Shown here: positions 56,941 to 64,000 of the stretch, piece by piece
Layout of the letters: each line of letters opens with the position of its first letter
Position numbering within the stretch: the first letter of the stretch is position 1
Source: Limonium bicolor
Lineage: Eukaryota > Streptophyta > Magnoliopsida > Caryophyllales > Plumbaginaceae
Direction: 5' to 3'
Assembly (NCBI GenBank): GCA_023374045.1
Contig: CM041776.1
Location: 44,894,171-44,958,170 of the forward strand
Length of the DNA: 64,000 bases
Translations under genes and position numbers: made by a program
Notes under the pieces: generated by a model
The model's input: the letters and a program-made list of their open reading frames with translations, nothing else
Databases searched by the model: none
What the model was told of the DNA's origin: nothing

Positions 56941-57023
56941 GTAACTAGTTAATTCTGAATGTCGAGTTTAAGTGTGTGATGATATAGTATGAAGTGTGTA
57001 CTGAATGTGTGATGTGCTAGCAG
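56941..57023 (+). other. E2 intron 3-equivalent
   Basis: GTAACTAGTT to GTGCTAGCAG, 83 bp, phase 1. A CAGCTAG next to it offers a second acceptor 3 bp upstream without a frame change. It lies directly before the zinc-knuckle exon, as in E1. Confidence 0.75.
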
Positions 57024-57364
57024 CTAGCACGGGCTCTGGATCCGATCGCCACTACTACTGCAAGTGGTGCAAGGGAGACCATCCCGGCAAGGACTACAAG
57101 GGAGATGATGTGCAGTGCCGCTACTGCAAGAATATGGGGCATCGTGATTACGAGTGCTTCCAGAACCCGAACGGTTGGAACTACAGGCCCAAGGGGCAGT
57201 GGAAGGGTAAGGCCGCCGCGACCACCGATGGCCCGAAGACGGCAAACCAGCCATCCTCAGATCAGAGGAACACTGATTCCCATAAGGGGAAGGGGTCGGA
57301 GCTGGCAAGGCCACCCTGAATATGGTGGACCGGTCTGAGGCACCAGGATCCTCTTCTAGACCAG
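57024..57364 (+). CDS. E2 gag exon 4, double zinc knuckle
   Basis: Two knuckles as in E1: CKWCKGDHPGKDY (with the last Cys as Tyr) and CRYCKNMGHRDYEC. A frame break near 57290 is needed to reach GAGKATLNMVDRSEAPGSSS, which parallels the E1 tail (NRVLNAAGASGAGTSTQRGE). The exon ends at donor ACCAG before GTACCACC. Confidence 0.75.
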
Positions 57365-57510
57365 GTACCACCTAAACCATTAAGTGAAATAAAGTGATTG
57401 CATACCGCATTTCATGCATGTGTGTTAGTGAGTCTAAGTGTACAAATACATGAGTAAAGAGTAGAAGTATAATGTGAAAGTCACCTAAATTAGGTAATTC
57501 TAAACCTTAG
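57365..57510 (+). other. E2 intron 4 (gag to AlkB)
   Basis: GTACCACCTA to TTCTAAACCTTAG, 146 bp. The exon start that follows (GAACCTTCAATATTTGCTAT) aligns with the E1 AlkB exon start (GAGACTTCGACATCTGCTAT), which supports both acceptor sites. Confidence 0.7.
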
Positions 57511-57766
57511 GAACCTTCAATATTTGCTATCCAATCCCTCCCCACCAACCCCTGAAGAGACCACCATCGACATCGCTGACTATCCGACATAACAGTGTCA
57601 GGTTATCCAGCCAGGTATGATATTATTAAGAGGATACCTGACACCCGAACGACAAATCCATATCATTCGACGATGCAACAAGCTTGGAGCAGCACCTGGA
57701 GGTTTCAACACACCCGAATACCCAAGTGGAACGAAAATGAATTTAAAGATGATGTGCATGGGTATG
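57511..57766 (+). pseudogene. E2 AlkB exon, N-terminal fragment
   Basis: From 57593 an open run of 58 codons reads QVIQPGMILLRGYLTPERQ, then LGAAPGGFNTPEYPSGTKMN, then LKMMCMGM. It aligns without gaps to E1 AlkB codons 11-68, with about half of the residues identical by eye and the diagnostic PGMILLR, GGF-TP and MC-G words kept. A TAA precedes it where E1 has the codon after EYPS, and there is a one-base frame difference from the exon start. The domain is cut at 57766, before the iron-binding region, by the LTR at 57767. A second copy this diverged, at the same place in the element, shows that the AlkB gene is a family trait. Confidence 0.85.
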
Positions 57767-58486
57767 TGAAATACCCCAAATCTAATTAACATTATAAACC
57801 ATTATTTAATGGAATATAATCCAAATATAAATCATTTCACCTACGCATGCAAACCCATGCATGAGAACGATACGTAAAAATAGTCGTTTCACCATAAACG
57901 CTAAAACGCCTTAGAAACATGTGATCAAGCATGACCTTGTATGACCTTCTAAAACTCAAACCAAATGGTCATAAACTCATTATATGAATATATAAACATG
58001 ATCCTTAAGCTATATTTAGTCAAAAACGCAAAACGCGGGGAGTGCTCACGCACGCCCCTTAAAGCACGAAAAGCCCGGAGGAGTGCCGAGGTGGCACAAA
58101 CTCCTATAAAATTAATTCTTAGAGTTCCTAACATCATTACTAACCATCCTAAAGAGAACCCACGAGGTGGTTTCTCAAAATTCAACAAAAACCTCAGGAG
58201 GATTTCCCGATAGCCCGAAAATTATGTCATGAGTTTATGTAACCCCATATAACTCAATGTAACACATTAATACATCATTATTTACTATAATAAATGTTTA
58301 TAAACACTTGGAACTCATAAAGACAGATCATTTCCCAAAATTTCCTTAGAGCACAAAAACGCACTTTTCGGTACCGAAAAGTCGCGTTTTACACATTTAA
58401 CTTGTACAAATTTTTAGCCACGAGTTTATAGACCTAAAATGACATGAGTTAAGCATAATAATCAGGGGATAACAATGGTGACTCAC
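57767..58486 (+). mobile_element. E3: LTR start inserted in the E2 AlkB exon
   Basis: It starts TGAAATACCCCAAATC, the same terminus as E1 and E2, but diverges after a few bases. GTATG before it is a candidate target duplication. 720 bp are visible before another LTR interrupts it at 58487. The rest was not identified in the window. Confidence 0.7.
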
Positions 58487-59940
58487 TGATAAGCGAGAAA
58501 TACAACTACTTTTAGGGCTTTAATTCTTCCTATTTTCATAGCAATTTGTGTCGTATTTCTCACTTATCATATGATTTTCCTAGATTTATGTTTTGATATG
58601 AATTGATATATTTTATGTATTAAATGTAGGAAAAAGCCATGTAAATGGATAGATAATCTCATGAGCTTTCCAACGCAACAAACGGCGAGTAAAACGGACT
58701 TATAACGACGGATCTGGAGCAGGTTGAAGATTGAAGTAATAATTATAATGTGCGACTATATATATATATAGTCCGCCTGGCGGACATGTGTGAGTACCGC
58801 CTGATAAGGCGCGGACACAAGGGCTGCGTCCGCCTGTTAAGGCGCGGACAAGAGAGGCGCAGACAGATGAGTGGCGTCCGCACGCCTGTGGGCGGACAAG
58901 AGAAACAGAGGCGTCCGCCTGGTAACTCGCGGACACGAGACAGAGGTGCGGTAGTAGAGACGACCGCCTCCTTTCGGGCGGACACGAAGTAGAGACGACC
59001 GCCTGTTTTGGCGACGACACTGAGGCGGAGACATGGACACTCGAACTGCTCTCAATTAATACCGACGGCGCCCACCTTAATTTATGCACGCGTGACGCCG
59101 GCTTTGTCTGTCTGCAATCAATTCGCCGCCTGCAATCAATTCGCCGACTGCAAATCTTCGCGGATCTGCTCAATCAACTCCAGCGCCATCTACTCACCTA
59201 CTGCACCGTCCCTCCGTTGTTTGCTTCTTATTTCCTCAGCCTATAAAAACCCACGCCCTCCTTCAGTATTAATCATCCCTTCTTCAAATCCAAAGCTCAC
59301 AGCACTCACTCACCACACTCGCTCACCACGTACAACCACATCCATTTTTTTTCTCCCCGTTTTCTCCATTTTAATTTGTTTTTCCACCACACCACATCAT
59401 TGCCATTAATTAGTATTATTACGGACGACGTGGATACAGAGGCGGAGCCAGGATTCAGAGTCGACTTGCTAGCTGGAGTTTTCTCTACCCTTTCTCTTAT
59501 TTTGTTAAAATGTTGTTTATATATAGTTATGTTTAATTAATAAACTTAAGCCCTCCCAGGTTTGGGATGCGGGCCTATTTTATATAATTATGCTATGTTA
59601 AGCTTTCCACTATGATTTTATCTAAAGTAGTAGTTTAATTCCAGTTCTTCATCTGCTTTAATTCACTGATCAATTATTAAAGCAATATTTGTAGTTTTCT
59701 AATCAACATGCGAGAGCTGAGATAGATAACAAGACGTGGGAAATTAAACCTGATTAACAGCTAGAAGCCTGATCCGGCCTATAGTTAATTAGTCTCAAAT
59801 GGAAGCTGTTCTTTATGCGATTGGTTGTGTCCGGATTAGAGCATTAGTAAGAGAACTTTAATTATGTAAAGTATCTATCAACGTTTTATAAATACCAACT
59901 GAAAATCCTTTTTGAAAACACAAACAACTCCAAGTCCAAC
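58487..59940 (+). mobile_element. Athila-like LTR (plus strand), end uncertain
   Basis: It starts TGATAAGCGAGAAATAC. The order of features matches the LTRs of the 34633-40261 element: an AGATTTATG block, TTAAATGTAGGAAAA, a GTCCGC palindrome cluster, then a promoter (CCTATAAAAACC near 59240) and a leader. Sequence similarity outside these words is low, so it is a different family. The right boundary is not clear; CTCAC at 58482-58486 is the candidate left target duplication. Confidence 0.6.
58770..59025. repeat. GTCCGCCTG/CAGGCGGAC palindrome cluster
   Basis: At least six GTCCGC words pair with GCGGAC words over 250 bp (for example GTCCGCCTGGCGGAC and GTCCGCACGCCTGTGGGCGG AC). The open frames on both strands here result from this repetition. 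Confidence 0.85.
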
Positions 59941-60610
59941 TTAAGCTCTTTGCTTCTTTTCTTAGCGTGGTTATTTGTGACCACTTATAGGGAGTTTCAA
60001 GAATCATCCAACCCTGATGTGATCAGCATCAGTGTAGAACTATCCTTCCACTCCAATTTGCGTTCGGCTTCCCTTGATCACATGCAAATCAAGTTCCACT
60101 TCCCACTTCATTTTCAAGCATCAAATAAATCACTCATTTCCAATTTTCTATCTTCTAAATCATTCTAATCATGATCATAACATCTCCAAAGGATAGAACT
60201 CCGTCTATCAGTTACCTCCATTCACTTTAATCCTGTTGCTTAGGGAATCTTATTCTCACTAGGTTCTATGTCGGTATCATGCCCTTTCTTGAATCACTAT
60301 AGTATATATATACACATATATTTTATCAAAATACACACACCATTTCACATTTATACACTGTCGGGGCTTTTGTTCCCCCGGGAGTTTCTCTACTCCCCAC
60401 ACTTGTACTATCACACACAACTGTCAACAAATACACACACTTATCACAATGGTATTCGCATCTTCTGTGCGCAATTACCACAATTAAACCATGAATGAAT
60501 GTGTATGTTTACGTAACACACACACCAATCATCAAAACGATAATATAATTTTGTGCTATGCACAATATAAGTCACATACACTACGTACACTTGTACGGTA
60601 ATATACACTA
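59941..60610. other. Unassigned repeat-like region
   Basis: There are no convincing open frames. Composition is AT-rich with CACACA and TATATA runs near 60300-60450. It precedes a minus-strand polypurine-like tract at 60628-60645 and may be the 3' UTR of the decayed element to its right. Confidence 0.35.
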
Positions 60611-60627
60611 AGTGGTTTTGCGCTCTA

Positions 60628-60645
60628 CCCCCCTTAAAAGGGATT
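60628..60645 (-). other. Polypurine-like tract of a decayed Ty3/Gypsy element
   Basis: On the minus strand TTTTAAGGGGGGTAGAG, nearly the same as the second polypurine tract of E1 at 31414-31433, and similarly placed just after an integrase C-terminus. No LTR start TGAAATACCCC follows. Confidence 0.65.
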
Positions 60646-63600
60646 ACGCCCACGTAATCAATCACTAAACATTGGCTTATAATGTTCTGCCGTCGTGAAG
60701 TGTTTTAACTTCCACGCGGTCTATTACACAATGGATTCTGATTAGAGGATCTTAACCATATTGGCGGTTTAGTTCCTAAACCAAGAATTCTCATTGGAGT
60801 TTGTTTAAACTCTTAGTTGGTTTCGATTCTGGCCTGTTAGGCTTCTAGGCGTTAATAATTAGCCATCTACTCATATTCGTTATTCACGTTGTACATTTGA
60901 ATCACTGGTTCACTAGCGTCTGCTGCGCAACTCTGACAACTGTAGGGCTTAGTTGCCCCATTTGTCATTCTTACTGTATTGTACACCCCCAATATCACCT
61001 TTATCTTGGTAATAATGGTTTCTCAACCGATGTGTGGTATCTTTTACCGTTAGCGAATTCGGTGAGTTACAAACTTTCTATCCACTTCCATAACAATTTA
61101 CTGTGTATACAGCTATGTATTTCACAATGATTGACTTGTTCCCTTCCGACTTACTGTCGATTGAGATTGAGCTACTACCTAGTGTGTAGTGCTCTCTCAG
61201 CTATTTACAACATTTGGGGTATATTCCATACCGCTATTTGGCAGTTAGTGCTACTGTAGTCACTTACTGTTAATCATGTCACTTACTGTACAAGTACTTT
61301 TTTATTGGTGCGGCCTTGCATTTCCTATGCATCGACCATTATAACATTATTGCTCCACAATTAACATGTTTCCAATTCCTAGCTATCTCATTCGATCATT
61401 ACTGCACAAGTGCAATACCAAAACACTCAGTCATACAGAGTGCAGAGGTTAAACTCTTGACAGTAAATCTCTTATGCGACTCGCCATGGAATTCACACTG
61501 AGTTCCTCATCACATAGTACCTACCACTGGCTTATTGCCCAGTTTGTTTAACATCACTTATCTTGCATCTCCACTGAGTTTAACTCATAACTGTCTTATC
61601 TGTTACATTATCGTTTAACAACATTTATACAACGGTCGCTTGTTGCGCACCGTGCTCTTACTCCCTGTATAACATCAGCTTATATCGTATCTACTGTCAC
61701 CTCAACTTCCACACATAAAGTTACATTATTCACATTATGGTTCATCCCTCCTTTGGATGACTACTAAATGCTCCTTGAGCATCGATCATTCGAGTCACAA
61801 GCCGGCATTATTCAGCCAGGTGCTTCACTTTACACACGTACTACTAAGCTAACTGCTCTCTTTCAATAATAACGTTGTCCATCCTTAACATATTTCTTGA
61901 ACTTGATTTACATAACTACTACCGCTCCTGCGGTCTCACAATATCGAGAGTATCCCCACTCTTAATGCAGTGGTTCGTTTACCACTCTCTTTACTTATAC
62001 AACATGAACTTCTACAATCAATCGAACTTATATAACACATCTTTCTTATGGTTTATAAGCCTTATTTGCCTTGAGCTGGGCTCATTGTAGGTTGTCCACA
62101 CATGTGTACTTCTCTGTACAACATTACATGGTTTGGATATTATATTGAGCTCCATGACAAGGTCGTTACATCACGTTTCCTTTCATGGGATGCCCCTTAG
62201 GATTGTCAGTCCGTCTCCTGACAACTTATGTCTAAACTGGGTGTTAGTTTCAACCCTTGTGTTTCTACCGTGCATTTCGTTCAACAATTGTTGATGCGAA
62301 CACCCCTCAAGGATTGCTCCTGGGTGTTGTTACGTTATGCCTTACATTTGTTTCACACTTATTGGTACATTCCATTAGCCACGCCGTTTGCGTTCTTAAA
62401 TGGCTTATTATCTCCTTTTGTGAAGATCAACATTTCCTAGTAGTGTAAGTGCTCATTCTGGGAGTTTCATCCCGTTCATTGCACATTAATGTGTCCACAT
62501 TAGGCATCTGCTTGCCATGTACAGGCTGGGTCACCGTTCCAGCTATCATGTTTATTCCTCGGAATTCTTAAGACATGTGTGATGTCTTTATATAACAGTT
62601 AGTGCACTTCGCACCTCTTGACTCTTAAACATATCCTTGAAATGAATTCACTAGTTCCTTTAGTCTAGTTATCTTAACTGGGTTCCTCTACTTCAACCAT
62701 TCATGGTAATTCTTAGCTGTTGTTTGACTTATACTGCTGACCGTAGAACGGAGTCGACTACTTCCCGTGTTTCGGACTCTACTTGTATACATATGTGGGG
62801 TACCATACTGATACATTACTACTTACCCAACTAACCCATAAGTAGGTCTGTCAGGCCCACAAGCTCCTATCGGAGTGCGGTCGTCCCACAATTCAGTTGG
62901 TACACTCGTAGTGTCCGTCACACGCCTAGGTGAAGTATTCTGTTGTGAACTCCCTTATATTGTCCCGTGACAATATTCATTCCATGCTTCCCGAACTTAA
63001 TCGAGGGAAAGTTTATCCATTGTTGTATCCTTGTCAACTGTCCTTGGTTTTACTGGTTTGGTTTAAAAGAAGGTTGGAAAGAAGTGTTGGTTTGAAAGAA
63101 AATCTGGTTTGAAAAGAAAAGGGTTTGTATAAATCTGGGTTTAAAGAAAATTTTCATGGTTTCACAACATCTTCTTACCTTAACCAAGTCTAGCTTCTTG
63201 CTGACTGGTGTACTTCCAATTACAAAGGTCAGGCTGTTAAGCCCTTCCATGGTTATAATGTTCACACTTAACTTCGTGGTACTTTACTAAGTACTTGTAG
63301 TGGTTATAAATTTCCCGAACAGCCCTGTTATAGCAGCACTTGCTATGGCAAGTGCGCCATGCTAACTGGCTATTGGTTTAACACATACCGGTTGTGGTAT
63401 TGTTTTTACCCATACTGTCATCAGTGGCCTTGTTGGCCCTCACTGATCTTGCTGCCTTGATAATAACTCTTATTGGTGACTTCTCATTGTCTTCACATGA
63501 TAATCATCAACTAGGGTGTTTCCCAATCTGGGAGACCCCTTTTTCTTAGTATTGTATTCTCTTTGTAGCCCGTTCCACGTATTTGTCGTGGTTACTGAGA

Positions 63601-64000
63601 CTTGTCTCTTGTTTGGGCACTACGTTGTAGTTCCTTTGTCGTTGGTATACCGTTGGTGTATTATTTATCAACTGTGGTTCCGTAGATACTTGTCTCGGGT
63701 TTCATGAGTCCACTTCTTGCCTGTTGCACGGTAGGTGCGTTGCAAGCTGGTTATTCTCGACTGCTTTGCATGTCGACCCAGGTTGCCGGAAATTCTATTC
63801 TCTTATACACAAAACCTTTCATTCTTCACTATTTAATGAGGTTAACATTGTTTAGGTGGGAACCGTCTCCGGGATTCTCAGTTTTCAGGATCTACCGTAT
63901 GACAGGTTCTCCATACCCTTAGAGGTATTCAATAACAGCCAGATCGGGTATTACCGAGTATGAGAGGGCTTTCATCTCTCTGGCGTTGTTTCCCAAGTTA
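60646..64000 (-). pseudogene. Heavily decayed Ty3/Gypsy pol
   Basis: 60700-60850 aligns by eye with the E1 integrase tail: the same spacing of MVKIL followed by a decayed E-x-ATWE-like block, then the polypurine tract. Further right both strands are full of stops and I can no longer name domains. The T-rich plus strand suggests long-term methylation-driven decay. Only the integrase tail is a firm assignment; reverse transcriptase and RNase H are expected at 62000-64000 from the order of genes but not demonstrated. Confidence 0.45.

Noticed and set aside
55738..58486. E2 as a gag-only (TR-GAG) element ending at the LTR at 57767
   Set aside because: The LTR at 57767 differs from the E2 LTR after the first bases, has no polypurine tract before it, and cuts the AlkB frame. 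It is an insertion, not the 3' LTR of E2.

Overview
This window is repeat-rich plant nuclear DNA, most likely from a eudicot. I found no ordinary host gene. Every coding signal I can support belongs to a transposable element: Ty3/Gypsy elements of Tekay/Del, Athila-like and Tat/Ogre-like types, and two CACTA (En/Spm) DNA transposons. Spliceosomal-type introns, initiator-Met, Asp and Arg tRNA primer sites and plant-type retroelement motifs support a plant origin. I cannot name the species. A 500-N gap (29367-29866) is an assembly break.

Layout. 1-14260: non-autonomous Tat/Ogre-like sequence. It has a primer-binding site at 4-21, an array of about eleven 180-bp satellite units (6133-8190), a strong 97-bp hairpin (8231-8327), a probable long LTR and several minisatellites. 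14357-18697: 5' half of a Tekay-type element on the minus strand, inserted in an intron of a CACTA transposon whose 5' part (TNP2-like transposase, ORF2 exons, terminal inverted repeat) runs to 25278. 25910-29366: part of a long LTR. 29867-30700: 3' end of a second CACTA element, ending in a near-perfect palindrome of about 190 bp.

30701-48269 (minus strand): a large Ty3/Gypsy element (E1) with a 5.0-kb 5' LTR. Its internal region is split by a complete 5.6-kb non-autonomous Athila-like element (34633-40261; 1617-bp LTRs, target duplication TGACT, tRNA-Asp primer site). 48270-51910: an older LTR and 3' UTR of a related element. 51911-57766 (plus strand): a second, diverged element (E2) with a 3.8-kb LTR, cut by a third LTR (E3) at 57767, which is itself cut by another Athila-like LTR at 58487. 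60600-64000: badly decayed Ty3/Gypsy pol on the minus strand.

Main discovery. E1 and E2 lie in opposite orientation and are strongly diverged, but both carry an AlkB-type 2-oxoglutarate/Fe(II) dioxygenase directly downstream of gag and, in E1, upstream of protease. In both, gag is split by small GT-AG introns. In E1 the reading phases join the late gag exons to the AlkB exon. An alternative acceptor just upstream of protease has the same phase, so AlkB may be an alternative terminal exon (Gag-AlkB versus Gag-Pro-Pol). The AlkB resembles the plant ALKBH1B/C/D group of nucleic-acid demethylases. In E1 it is nearly intact although pol is full of stops and has lost catalytic residues.

A second theme is fast-evolving GC-rich palindrome clusters in the LTRs or subterminal regions of most elements here. 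Each has a different core sequence, but the layout is similar.
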